From: UBA830 sp002295635
GTDB lineage: Bacteria; Pseudomonadota; Alphaproteobacteria; MPNO01; UBA830
Direction: 5' to 3'
Assembly (NCBI GenBank): GCA_002295635.1
Contig: DBHK01000023.1
Coordinates: 1 to 64,000 of the forward strand
Length of the DNA stretch: 64,000 nucleotides
In this document: positions 23,917 through 32,481 of the stretch, one piece after another
How the letters are laid out: each line of letters starts with the position of its first letter
Position numbering within the stretch: position 1 is the first letter of the stretch
Translations under genes and position numbers: made by a program
Notes under the pieces: model-generated
Databases searched by the model: none
What the model saw: only the letters and a program-made list of their open reading frames with translations
Told to the model about the DNA's origin: nothing

Positions 23917-24642
23917 TCAGCCCGCCGATTTTCCCTGAGATGACTGGGTCTTTCCGTACATCATTTCCCAGCCTTTCTCGGTGAAGGTGTTGTCCTTTCG
24001 TCTTTGATCCTTTAGCGTCTCTAACGCGGCAACGACCTGAGGACGCTCCCATATCTTATCGCGCCAGCGCATCAGATTAGGAAATTTGTTGCTGTCTATT
24101 CCCTGCTTTACCGGATCGCGTAGCCACGGCATGATAGCCATGTCGGCAATGGTATATTCATCCGCGGCAATCCATTCACGTCCTTCGAGTTGGCGATCAA
24201 TTACGCCATAGATACGCTTGCCTTCATTGACGTAGCGGTCTCGGGCGTATTCTAAGCGCTCTTTTGGTTCGCGTTCCGGCGCATAGGCGTTGAAGTGATG
24301 GCACTGACCAAGCATTGGGCCGACTGATCCCATCTGGAACATCAGCCACTGCAGGACATCATATTTTTTGCGCGGGTCGTTTGGGAAAAATTTTCCAGAT
24401 TTCTCGCCCAAGTATATCAAACAGGCGGCGGATTCGAAAATTGAAATCGGTTCATCGTCCGGACCACTTGGATCGACAATCGCAGGCATTTTGTTGTTTG
24501 GACTGATCTTTAGAAAATTCGGCTTAAACTGATCTCCATCCTGTATATTGATCGGGATTATGTTGTGCTCAATTTCCGCTTCGTGGAGCATTATGTGAAC
24601 TTTATGCCCGTTGGGCGTCGGCCAGGTATAGACGTCGATCAT
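23917..24642 (-). CDS. glutathione S-transferase family protein (YfcG/Nu-like), copy 1
   Basis: A 241-residue GST related to the next gene downstream: TPNGHKVHIMLHE, NNKMPAIVDPSG, SIFESAACLIYLGEK and YTIADMAIMPW occupy equivalent positions. The C-terminus carries an extra tail of about 25 residues after the last helix (KGWEMMYGKTQSS). GGAGG precedes the ATG well. A tandem pair that has diverged throughout, so an old duplication or two related acquisitions. It could support detoxification or thiol chemistry for the aromatic pathway to its left; only the proximity suggests that. Confidence 0.9.
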   Translation of the reverse strand: MIDVYTWPTPNGHKVHIMLHEAEIEHNIIPINIQDGDQFKPNFLKISPNNKMPAIVDPSGPDDEPISIFESAACLIYLGEKSGKFFPNDPRKKYDVLQWLMFQMGSVGPMLGQCHHFNAYAPEREPKERLEYARDRYVNEGKRIYGVIDRQLEGREWIAADEYTIADMAIMPWLRDPVKQGIDSNKFPNLMRWRDKIWERPQVVAALETLKDQRRKDNTFTEKGWEMMYGKTQSSQGKSAG

Positions 24643-24758
24643 TGTGATGCCTCCGCTAGGGTTTTGTTGATCGGATCATAACGTTTTGTCTAACTAGTAC
24701 GATACATCACCAAAAAAACCACAATATTCTTTCGACAAGAAATCTTAAGATTGCACAG

Positions 24759-26210
24759 TTACCGGTCGAGCTTTTTTCTCAGAAATTCATTCACAACTTG
24801 CGGGTTGGCCTTGCCGTGTGTAGCCCTCATTACCTGACCGACAAACCAACCAAAAACCTTTTCGTTTCCACCCTTGTATTGTTCCACCTGGGTGGCGCCC
24901 TTAGAGATGGCTTCGTCGACCGCAGCTTCAATCGCACCGTGATCAGTTACCTGTTTCATACCGCGATTTTCAACGATTTTTTGAGGATCATCACCATTTT
25001 GGAACATTATCTCAAACACGTCTTTAGCCAACCGAGTTGACACAGTACCATCGTCGATTAGATCAACCAGTTGACCAAGTTGTCGAGCGGAAACGGGGGA
25101 GGCCTCGATATCTATGTCAGCCCGATTTAGCGCACCAAATAACTCCCCCATAATCCAGTTTGCCACAACCTTCGCATTTCTCCCGTCAGCGACCGTTTCG
25201 AAATATTGGGCCGTCTCTCGATCGGCTACGAGCGTTCCCGCATCCTCAGCGCTGAGGCCGTAGTCTTCGATAAATCGGCTCTTCCTTTGATCCGGCATCT
25301 CCGGCAGGGAGTCTCGGATTGTTTCTACCCAACTTTGCCCAAATTCAAGAGGTAATAGGTCTGGATCAGGAAAATACCGATAGTCGTGTGCCTCTTCCTT
25401 CGAACGCATGGAGCGTGTCTCACCGCGGTCAGAATCAAACAAGCGCGTTTCCTGATCAACCTCACCGCCATCTTCGATAAGCTCAATTTGACGTTGAACC
25501 TCACAATCAATTGCCTGACGAATGAAACGAATGGAGTTAACGTTCTTTATTTCAGTACGGGTTCCGAGGCCATGACCGGGTTTTCGAACCGATACATTGA
25601 CGTCCGCGCGCAGAGACCCTTCCTGCATATTGCCGTCGCAGGTACCCAGATAACGAAGGATAGAACGGATCTTCTCGACGTAGGCTCCCGCTTCCTCTGC
25701 CGATCTCAGGTCAGGTTCGGACACGATTTCCATTAGGGCCACGCCCGACCGGTTTAGATCAATCAGCGTCTTGCCGGGATCCTGATCATGCAACGATTTT
25801 CCAGCGTCCTGTTCAAGATGCAATCGAGTAATCCCGATGGTCCTAGTCGTACCGTCTTCTAGGTCTATTTCGATTTCGCCCTTGCCTACCACAGGATGCA
25901 GGTACTGCGAAATCTGATAGCCTTGCGGTAGATCCGGGTAGAAGTAATTTTTACGATCGAAGATCGATTTCAGATGGATTTCGGCATTCAGACCGAGCCC
26001 CGTGCGCACCGCCTGTTCAACCGCTGTCTCGTTAATAACCGGCAACATACCAGGCATGGCGGCATCGACGAGCGACACCTGTGTATTCGGCTCAGCACCA
26101 AATTCAGTGGATGCTCCGGAAAATAGTTTTGATTTGGCGACCACTTGTGCGTGCACCTCCAAACCAATCACGACCTCCCAATCGCCGGTGCGTCCTTGGA
26201 TCAAAGACAT
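24759..26210 (-). CDS. gatB: Asp/Glu-tRNA(Asn/Gln) amidotransferase subunit B
   Basis: Kinase/tRNA-binding subunit of the GatCAB complex that converts mischarged Glu-tRNA(Gln) or Asp-tRNA(Asn) to the amide form. 483 residues, with VIGLEVHAQV near the N-terminus, DRKNYFYPDLPQGYQISQ, the RADVNVSVR segment, and a C-terminal YqeY-like tail domain ending NEFLRKKLDR. All as expected. Last gene of the gatC-gatA-(membrane protein)-gatB operon. Confidence 0.97.
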   Translation of the reverse strand: MSLIQGRTGDWEVVIGLEVHAQVVAKSKLFSGASTEFGAEPNTQVSLVDAAMPGMLPVINETAVEQAVRTGLGLNAEIHLKSIFDRKNYFYPDLPQGYQISQYLHPVVGKGEIEIDLEDGTTRTIGITRLHLEQDAGKSLHDQDPGKTLIDLNRSGVALMEIVSEPDLRSAEEAGAYVEKIRSILRYLGTCDGNMQEGSLRADVNVSVRKPGHGLGTRTEIKNVNSIRFIRQAIDCEVQRQIELIEDGGEVDQETRLFDSDRGETRSMRSKEEAHDYRYFPDPDLLPLEFGQSWVETIRDSLPEMPDQRKSRFIEDYGLSAEDAGTLVADRETAQYFETVADGRNAKVVANWIMGELFGALNRADIDIEASPVSARQLGQLVDLIDDGTVSTRLAKDVFEIMFQNGDDPQKIVENRGMKQVTDHGAIEAAVDEAISKGATQVEQYKGGNEKVFGWFVGQVMRATHGKANPQVVNEFLRKKLDR

Positions 26211-26214
26211 AATT

Positions 26215-26532
26215 TTAGGCTCCCCTCATCAACCATGCGACAAAAAGGGTCAGCAACGCGTAAGCGCAGGAACGGAAAAGATACAGACGACCGATACGGA
26301 TCCAATAGCCGCGGGTCTCCCTCTTTCGGAGTTCCGAGCCATTCAGACGAGAACGCATCCCTTCGAATTTTTCATGGGTTAGTCGAAACATTTCGTACAT
26401 CGGCCAAGCCTGCACCCCAGAACACACTGCAAACGCCGCAAGCACGCCCTGGTTAGTGAATGTAAATATCTTCCAGCCGATGAGCCCTAGGCTGACATGG
26501 ATCAGAAAGTACCAGATAGTTTGCATTTGCAT
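26215..26532 (-). CDS. small membrane protein inserted between gatA and gatB
   Basis: A 105-residue protein with two hydrophobic segments at the N-terminus (IWYFLIHVSLGLIGW and VLAAFAVCSG), a basic middle (LRKRETRGYW) and a C-terminal helix (YALLTLFVAWLM), so about three membrane spans. I do not recognise a family. Its stop lies four bases before gatB and its start nine bases after gatA, in the same direction, so it must be cotranscribed and its expression tied to the amidotransferase. The long ORF on the other strand is a shadow. Confidence 0.6.
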   Translation of the reverse strand: MQMQTIWYFLIHVSLGLIGWKIFTFTNQGVLAAFAVCSGVQAWPMYEMFRLTHEKFEGMRSRLNGSELRKRETRGYWIRIGRLYLFRSCAYALLTLFVAWLMRGA

Positions 26533-26541
26533 CTCCAGGCC

Positions 26542-28023
26542 TCATTCCCGATCCGGCCGGCCCTTGAATCCAGCGGTGTCTTCGAGCACCTTTGCAGCGC
26601 GGAACATAGTTTCCTCGTCAAATGCCCTACCAATTAAGTGTAATCCTAGTGGTAGGCCCTCGCCCGACAACCCGACCGGCAATGAGATAGCAGGCAACCC
26701 CGCCAAAGAGGCGGGAACAGTCAAAGCATCATTCAGGTACATCGCGATCGGGTCATCGGATTTTTCTCCGATGGCAAACGCCACGCCTGGGGTAGTCGGG
26801 GTCAAGATTACGTCGCAGTTCTCATAAGCGTCTCTAAAATCCTCGGCAATCAGTGCACGGACCTTCTGCGCCTTCAAGTAATAGGCATCGTAATAGCCGG
26901 ACGAAAGCGCGTAAGTGCCTATCAGAATTCGTCGTCGGACTTCGGGTCCGAATCCAGCAGCGCGGGTATTTTCGTATAATTCTGTCAGGTCCGTTCCATC
27001 CTCACGCTGTCCGTACCGAACGCCATCATAGCGGGCAAGGTTTGAAGAGGCCTCGGCGGGAGCGATAATATAATAAGCGGGTAGCGCGTATTTAGTGTGG
27101 GGCAGACTGATATTAATCAATTCTGCACCAGAATCCCTCAGCCAAGCCCTGCCCTGCTCCCACAACGCTTCGATTTCGGGGTTCATACCGTCCACGGCAT
27201 ATTCAACCGGAATACCGACGCGCAAGCCTTTGATGCCGCCGTCGAGTGCTGCCTCAAAATCAGGTGTCTCCATCTGGGCCGAGGTCGAGTCCTTCGGATC
27301 GAATCCGGCCATACCACCTAGCAGAATCGCGGCATCGCGCACAGTGCGCGTCATCGGCCCTGCCTGGTCCAGGGACGACGCAAAAGCCACGATTCCCCAC
27401 CGTGAACACCGACCATAGGTCGGTTTCATGCCCACTATACCGCAGAATGCTGCGGGCTGGCGGATAGAGCCGCCGGTGTCGGTTCCCGTCGCCCCAAGGC
27501 ATAAGCGCCCCGCCACCGCCGAAGCGGAGCCACCAGAGGAGCCACCGGGCACTAGCGGTTGCGTGTCACCAAGGCGACGCCAAGGGTTTTCGACGTGTCC
27601 AAAATAGCTGGTCTCGTTTGAAGAGCCCATTGCAAACTCGTCAAGGTTGGTTTTGCCTAACATTACAGTACCGGCACGACGGAGATTGTTTGTCACCGTA
27701 CTTTCATAGGGCGGTACGAAGCCTTCCAGTATGCGAGATGCCGCTGTAGTCTGGACACCTTCTGTGCAGAAAAGATCCTTGATCGCAAGCGGTATGCCAT
27801 CGAGGGGACCCAGTTCCTTGTCTTCGGCCCGGCGCGCATCTGATGCATCCGCATCAGCCCGCGCCCGATCCGGTGTTTCAGTGATAAAAGCGTTGAGATC
27901 ATGGCCGAATTCAAAAGCGGAAAGATACGCCTCAGTGAGTTCTCGGGCCGAAACCTTACCGGCCGCCATCGCGTCACGGGCCTCAGCGATGGTCAGATCT
28001 CGTAGATCCGATGGCAAAGACAT
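26542..28023 (-). CDS. gatA: Asp/Glu-tRNA(Asn/Gln) amidotransferase subunit A
   Basis: Amidase subunit of GatCAB, which releases ammonia from glutamine. 493 residues with the amidase-signature Ser-cisSer-Lys triad: Lys in AIKDLFCTEG, the GGSSGGSASAVA loop, and Ser in GTDTGGSIRQPAA. DGIPLAIKD and the CDVILTPTTP segment complete the family pattern. Starts within a TAATG overlap with gatC. Normal length and very secure. Confidence 0.97.
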   Translation of the reverse strand: MSLPSDLRDLTIAEARDAMAAGKVSARELTEAYLSAFEFGHDLNAFITETPDRARADADASDARRAEDKELGPLDGIPLAIKDLFCTEGVQTTAASRILEGFVPPYESTVTNNLRRAGTVMLGKTNLDEFAMGSSNETSYFGHVENPWRRLGDTQPLVPGGSSGGSASAVAGRLCLGATGTDTGGSIRQPAAFCGIVGMKPTYGRCSRWGIVAFASSLDQAGPMTRTVRDAAILLGGMAGFDPKDSTSAQMETPDFEAALDGGIKGLRVGIPVEYAVDGMNPEIEALWEQGRAWLRDSGAELINISLPHTKYALPAYYIIAPAEASSNLARYDGVRYGQREDGTDLTELYENTRAAGFGPEVRRRILIGTYALSSGYYDAYYLKAQKVRALIAEDFRDAYENCDVILTPTTPGVAFAIGEKSDDPIAMYLNDALTVPASLAGLPAISLPVGLSGEGLPLGLHLIGRAFDEETMFRAAKVLEDTAGFKGRPDRE

Positions 28024-28310
28024 TATTCGACCACTTTTGGGACTGAGAACATGCCGCTTTGCAGGTCGGGTGCATTTGCTGTCACCTTGTCCGAAACACT
28101 ATCATCCGTGACCTCGTCAGTGCGCCAGCGCAGCTTCATCTCAGCGACCGATGCCATCGGTTCGACACCATCCGTTTCGACCTCGTCAAGTTGCTCGATC
28201 CATCTGATGATATTTGACAGCTCGCCTGCGAGCGAATTCGCTTCATCTTCTGAGATCTTCAGACGCGCTAGCCGCGCCACTCTGACAACGGTTTCTCTAT
28301 CGACTATCAT
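28023..28310 (-). CDS. gatC: Asp/Glu-tRNA(Asn/Gln) amidotransferase subunit C
   Basis: A 95-residue assembly subunit that wraps GatA and GatB. It has the family N-terminal pattern VVRVARLARLKISEDEA followed by ELSNIIRWIEQLDEVETDGVEPM, and ends in the usual short extended tail. CAGGAG stands eight bases before the ATG. First gene of the gat operon; the operon promoter should be in the 101-base gap shared divergently with ruvX. Confidence 0.96.
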   Translation of the reverse strand: MIVDRETVVRVARLARLKISEDEANSLAGELSNIIRWIEQLDEVETDGVEPMASVAEMKLRWRTDEVTDDSVSDKVTANAPDLQSGMFSVPKVVE

Positions 28311-28411
28311 GTGGTTGAATTCTCCTGCAAAAGCGGGCGGAAATTATCATCGGCGTCCCACATCGGCAAGAACACTTCCCGAATGCGGCCGACCCGTTTA
28401 TTAACGCGCAC

Positions 28412-28882
28412 ATGATTCTCGAAGATATCCGAACCTTACCCATTCACATGGCCGACCGGGCTAGCCTGATGGCACTAGATTTGGGGAAAAAGACAATCGG
28501 TATGGCAATTTCTGATGATGAGCGCCGTGTCGCAACTTCGCTGGACACTATCCTCCGGACTAAATTTTCGAAAGACGCTGACTTACTACTGACGTTGGCA
28601 ATGGAATACAGTGTTGGGGGATTCATCATCGGTCTACCCGTCAACATGGATGGCACAGAGGGACCGCGCTGCCAGTCGGTTAGACAATTCGGCACCAATT
28701 TCGTCCAAAAGACAGATCTACCGATCGGGTACTGGGACGAACGCATGTCGACACAAGCAGTAGAACGCCACCTGATTGCGCAGGACGTAACCCGCAAACG
28801 CCGCGCCCGGGTCATCGATAAGATGGCGGCACAGTTCATTCTGCAAGGTGTGCTCGATTTCCTTCAGAAACTCGAAGACTGA
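28412..28882 (+). CDS. ruvX: RuvX/YqgF-type RNase H-fold nuclease (pre-16S rRNA processing)
   Basis: A 156-residue RNase H-like protein, annotated as a putative Holliday junction resolvase and implicated in 16S rRNA 5' maturation. Family motifs: ALDLGKKTIGMAISD with the first catalytic Asp, IIGLPVNMDGTEG and WDERMST (catalytic Glu), and a late Asp in ARVIDKMAA. The N-terminus is longer than usual; an in-frame ATG at 28448 would give the typical short leader before SLMALDLGKK. Divergent from gatC, as in many related genomes. Confidence 0.93.
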   Translation: MILEDIRTLPIHMADRASLMALDLGKKTIGMAISDDERRVATSLDTILRTKFSKDADLLLTLAMEYSVGGFIIGLPVNMDGTEGPRCQSVRQFGTNFVQKTDLPIGYWDERMSTQAVERHLIAQDVTRKRRARVIDKMAAQFILQGVLDFLQKLED

Positions 28883-29466
28883 CCGAATCGACCATTTATA
28901 CTCTTTTTTAACGTAAACACCGCCACATTTGTCTTCATTATAGTCGCCGGGTTCTTGCTTCTCCGGACCACGCTGTTTTCGGCGGGAACTATGAGCTCGT
29001 TTGGAGTGCGTCACCAATTTTATATTGCCCACGCTAATACTTTTCATCAGCTTTCAACCGCCGACATGGACAATATACTGTTCAGCGGATTGACTATCGA
29101 AGTTATCGGTATGCCGGCAATCCTTGAACTGGGATTGCTAGCCCTGCGTCCGAGGCCGCGGTTTCAGTGCCCCTCCTCTACATCAGGGATGGATCACGCC
29201 ACTCAGTTAAATACATATATCGGCGCACTATTAGTTAGTCTCATTGCTGTTGGCCCTCTCCTTAAGTCTCGATGATTTATCGACGACAGCACTGTTAATC
29301 TTCCATGGCTCGCCTAACGCGCCCTTCTCGGCCATCCGCAGCAGATATTTTTCATCGTTCCAGTCAAAATTCGCTATAATACATTCACGACGCGTATCCA
29401 TGCTGTCATACCTAAGATGGTAAGAAAAATCGGTGGACGTAGTCGAGGTAATATAAGAGAGCAAGT
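28883..29466. other. ambiguous intergenic region with weak coding signal on both strands
   Basis: On the plus strand an open frame from the ruvX stop to 29275 reads a hydrophobic stretch (FVFIIVAGFLLLR) and, 80 residues later, a second one (YIGALLVSLIAVG). It has no ATG before residue 35 and only a TTG at 28955. It could be a decayed membrane-protein gene. The minus strand carries the small ORF listed separately. Beyond these I see nothing. Confidence 0.3.
29231..29401 (-). CDS. possible small protein, unrecognised
   Basis: From an ATG at 29401 the minus strand encodes 56 residues with protein-like composition (segments CIIANFDWNDEKYLLRMAEK and ALGEPWKINSAVV). The preceding AGGT sits about ten bases upstream. 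It is divergent from the flavin reductase gene. No domain recognised. It may be a real microprotein or a fragment; a longer in-frame extension to 29506 overlaps the flavin reductase gene and is unlikely. Confidence 0.3.
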   Translation of the reverse strand: MDTRRECIIANFDWNDEKYLLRMAEKGALGEPWKINSAVVDKSSRLKERANSNETN

Positions 29467-30129
29467 ATGTATTATGCGACTGAAAAGAATGATCATGGCC
29501 TGTCATACAATCCGATCAAAGCCTGCGTGGTACCGCGCCCGATCGGCTGGATCACCTCGGTCAGCCCAGACGGGCTAATCAACGCTGCGCCTTACAGTTT
29601 CTTCAATATGCTTAGCTATAGTCCCCCTTACGTATTGTTTTCCGGCGGAGGGCACGTGGAGGACCAAAAAGAAAAAGACTCGGTTGCAAACGTTCGAGCG
29701 ACCGGCGAGTTTGTCTATAATATGGCGACATGGGATCAGAGAGACCAGATGAACAATACGGGGCTTATCGTCGACCGCGCAGTCGAAGAATTAGCCGAAA
29801 CAGGCCTTGAGGCACTTCCGTCAAAACTGGTTTCTCCACCGCGCATCAAAGGGGCACCGGTCCACCTTGAATGCAAGCTGCATGAGATAGTTAATCTCCC
29901 AGGAAAGGATGCCACCTCCACCCATCAAGCGGTTTTTGGTTTGGTGGTAGGCGTGCATATCGCCGACGACGCGATCACAGCTGAGGGGATCTTCGACGTA
30001 GCCCGTTACAAGCCACTATCCCGCCTTGGCTACAAAGATTATGCTTGGACAGACGAAAGCGTGATCTTCCAAATGGAAAAACGCACGCCAGAGGAAATGT
30101 CCGACAAGGCGCCGAAATCATCAGAGTAG
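29467..30129 (+). CDS. flavin reductase-like FMN-binding split-barrel protein
   Basis: A 220-residue member of the DIM6/NtaB flavin-reductase-like family: NPIKACVVPRPIGWITS at the N-terminus (the PRPIGWI loop contacts FMN), NAAPYSFFNMLSYSPP, FVYNMAT and a C-terminal PLSRLGYKDYA. Such proteins reduce FMN for partner monooxygenases or act as FMN-dependent oxidoreductases. No partner monooxygenase is next to it. It could in principle supply electrons to an oxygenase, but Rieske systems use iron-sulphur flavoprotein reductases of another type. Free-standing between ruvX and pyrB. Confidence 0.9.
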   Translation: MYYATEKNDHGLSYNPIKACVVPRPIGWITSVSPDGLINAAPYSFFNMLSYSPPYVLFSGGGHVEDQKEKDSVANVRATGEFVYNMATWDQRDQMNNTGLIVDRAVEELAETGLEALPSKLVSPPRIKGAPVHLECKLHEIVNLPGKDATSTHQAVFGLVVGVHIADDAITAEGIFDVARYKPLSRLGYKDYAWTDESVIFQMEKRTPEEMSDKAPKSSE

Positions 30130-30211
30130 CACTGTCAAAATCGGACCCGCGAATCAACACCTCTCATGTCGGGTTGCAGCACTTCGTCTCGCAACTTATA
30201 AACGGGTTTTA

Positions 30212-31186
30212 ATGGCTGAAACAGTACCCGCAGCTGACCTCCATCTGCCGAGAAGGCATATACTCGGTATGGAAGGTGTTCCGAAGGAGGAAATCGAAAA
30301 TCTCCTAGACCTCTCTGAATCCTATATCGATCAGAATAGGCAAGACGACAAAAAGAGCTCAATTCTGCGTGGTCGGACCTTAATCAACGTATTCTTCGAG
30401 AACTCAACCCGCACCCGCACATCATTCGAATTGGCTGGCAAACGACTTGGCGCCGATGTCATCAACATGTCGGTTAGTTCAAGTGCCATTAAAAAGGGGG
30501 AAACCCTTATCGATACCGCGATGACGCTTAACGCCATGCACCCAGACGTGCTGACCGTCCGTCACGGAGATTCCGGCGCTGTACAACTGCTGAGTGAAAA
30601 GGTCACTTGCTCGGTCTTGAATGCCGGTGACGGGAGTCACGAACATCCTACTCAGGCTTTACTCGACGCACTTACAATCCGACGACGCAAAAATACCCTT
30701 GAAGGACTGACTGTAGCGATTTGCGGGGATATCACCCACTCCCGGGTGGCGCGATCAAACATTTATCTTCTAAACACACTTGGTGCGAGGGTCCGGCTAG
30801 TAGCCCCCAAAACCCTGCTACCGGCGGAGATTGAGAAGTTTGGTGTCGAGGTACATCATCGGATGGAAGATGGGATCCGAGATGCCGATATCATCATGAT
30901 GCTGCGGCTGCAGACCGAGCGTATGCAGGGCTCCTATGTGCCATCGACACGCGAGTATTTCCGGTTTTTTGGGTTAGACCGCGAGAAATTGGCTATCGCC
31001 AAACCGGATGCACTAATAATGCATCCAGGCCCCATGAACCGGGGGATTGAGATTGATTCCGAACTTGCTGACGATATCCATCGCAGCGTCATTCATGAAC
31101 AGGTGGAGATGGGCGTCGCAGTCCGAATGGCCTGTCTCGACATCGTTACCCGCAACCTGTCGCGCAACATTGGTCACCGCGAATGA
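30212..31186 (+). CDS. pyrB: aspartate carbamoyltransferase catalytic subunit
   Basis: Condenses carbamoyl phosphate and aspartate, the second step of UMP synthesis. 324 residues with the carbamoyl-phosphate signature FENSTRTRTSFE, the HEHPTQALLD motif and MMLRLQTER for aspartate binding. No regulatory PyrI gene is present. The stop overlaps the start of the next gene (ATGA), the arrangement known from organisms where PyrB associates with a dihydroorotase-like partner. Confidence 0.97.
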   Translation: MAETVPAADLHLPRRHILGMEGVPKEEIENLLDLSESYIDQNRQDDKKSSILRGRTLINVFFENSTRTRTSFELAGKRLGADVINMSVSSSAIKKGETLIDTAMTLNAMHPDVLTVRHGDSGAVQLLSEKVTCSVLNAGDGSHEHPTQALLDALTIRRRKNTLEGLTVAICGDITHSRVARSNIYLLNTLGARVRLVAPKTLLPAEIEKFGVEVHHRMEDGIRDADIIMMLRLQTERMQGSYVPSTREYFRFFGLDREKLAIAKPDALIMHPGPMNRGIEIDSELADDIHRSVIHEQVEMGVAVRMACLDIVTRNLSRNIGHRE

Positions 31187-32478
31187 CTGATCGCACTGCC
31201 TACATAAATGCCCGCTTGATCGATCCGGCCAGTGGTATCGACGCAAACGGCGGGGTTTTGATCGAAGGGAATAAGATTACCGACTGGGGTGCTGGCCTTT
31301 TTTCAGACGGCGTGCCGGATAACGTCAGGTCTATCGATTGCCAAGGATACTGTCTGACGCCTGGGCTGATCGACATGCGCGTTCATCTGCCGGAGCCGGG
31401 AGATGAGCACAAGGAAAGTTTTGAAACGGCAAGCGCTGCGGCGGCTGCAGGAGGAGTTACATCCATCGTCTGCCTGCCCGATGCGGATACCCCCATCGAC
31501 AATATCTCCGTTCTAGAATTCATCGCTCGCCGCGCCCGCGAAACCAATATCGTCAAAATTTATGCCTACGGCACCATAACTCGCAATCGGGACGGGGGTG
31601 AATTGTCAGAATTCGGTATCCTGTCGGAAGCAGGCGCGTTAGCTTTTACCGACGGGGACCGGGCAGTAGCAGATGCCCTCGTAATGCGCCGGGCGCTATC
31701 CTATGCCGCGACATTTGATCTTCTAGTAGTTCAACACCCTGAGGAGCCGGGGCTCGCGGGTAACGGTCAGATGAATGAAGGTGAGGTTGCAACTCGCCTC
31801 GGCCTGGCCGGTATTCCGGCAGAGGCCGAAGTAATGATGATTGAACGCGATTTGCGCTTGGTTGAAATGACCGGCGCACGTTACCACGTGGCTCACGTCT
31901 CAACCGCCGCCTCGGTGGAGGTGATCAGAGAGGCCAAGGCACGTGGGCTTTCGGTAACCTGCGATACAGCGCCACATTATTTTGCGCTAAATGACACCTC
32001 GGTGATGGATTACCGAACTTTTACAAAGGTATCGCCGCCCTTGCGTGATGAAAATGACCGTGTCGGTGTTATAAGGGGCCTACGGGATGGCACGATCGAC
32101 GTAATCGCGTCTGACCATCGCCCACAAGATCAAGATTCGAAACGACGGCCATTTACACAAGCAGAATCAGGTATCGTCGGTCTAGAGACTTTGTTGCCGC
32201 TAACCTTGGCCCTTTATCATTCTGAGCACATCCCCCTTATACACCTTGTTAAGCGGCTTACCGCCGCCCCTGGCAAACTACTCGATATGAAAGAAGGAAG
32301 GTTGGGAGTTGGGCTGCCAGCAGATTTTACCATATTTGATCCTGATCATGAGTGGGTAATCGAAGCTGACAAACTCCAAAGTAAATCCAAGAATACCCCG
32401 TTCGATGAATATCCTGTCAAAGGAATGGTGATGTGCACGATCGTTGGGGGCCGGCACGTCCATTCTTTAATCGACTAG
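31183..32478 (+). CDS. pyrC: dihydroorotase-like protein, probably the non-catalytic PyrC'/PyrX type
   Basis: A 431-residue amidohydrolase overlapping pyrB by four bases. It keeps several dihydroorotase positions (a His in VVQHPEE, HVAHVST, and the Asp in IASDHRP). The N-terminal metal motif, normally DxHxHLREPG, reads DMRVHLPEPG: the first His is Arg and the substrate-binding Arg is Pro. The usual MPNT substrate loop reads LPDAD. By analogy with Pseudomonas pyrB-pyrC', such proteins serve as structural partners of aspartate transcarbamoylase and the active dihydroorotase is encoded elsewhere. Whether this one retains activity is not decided by the sequence. Confidence 0.85.
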   Translation: MTDRTAYINARLIDPASGIDANGGVLIEGNKITDWGAGLFSDGVPDNVRSIDCQGYCLTPGLIDMRVHLPEPGDEHKESFETASAAAAAGGVTSIVCLPDADTPIDNISVLEFIARRARETNIVKIYAYGTITRNRDGGELSEFGILSEAGALAFTDGDRAVADALVMRRALSYAATFDLLVVQHPEEPGLAGNGQMNEGEVATRLGLAGIPAEAEVMMIERDLRLVEMTGARYHVAHVSTAASVEVIREAKARGLSVTCDTAPHYFALNDTSVMDYRTFTKVSPPLRDENDRVGVIRGLRDGTIDVIASDHRPQDQDSKRRPFTQAESGIVGLETLLPLTLALYHSEHIPLIHLVKRLTAAPGKLLDMKEGRLGVGLPADFTIFDPDHEWVIEADKLQSKSKNTPFDEYPVKGMVMCTIVGGRHVHSLID

Positions 32479-32481
32479 CTT

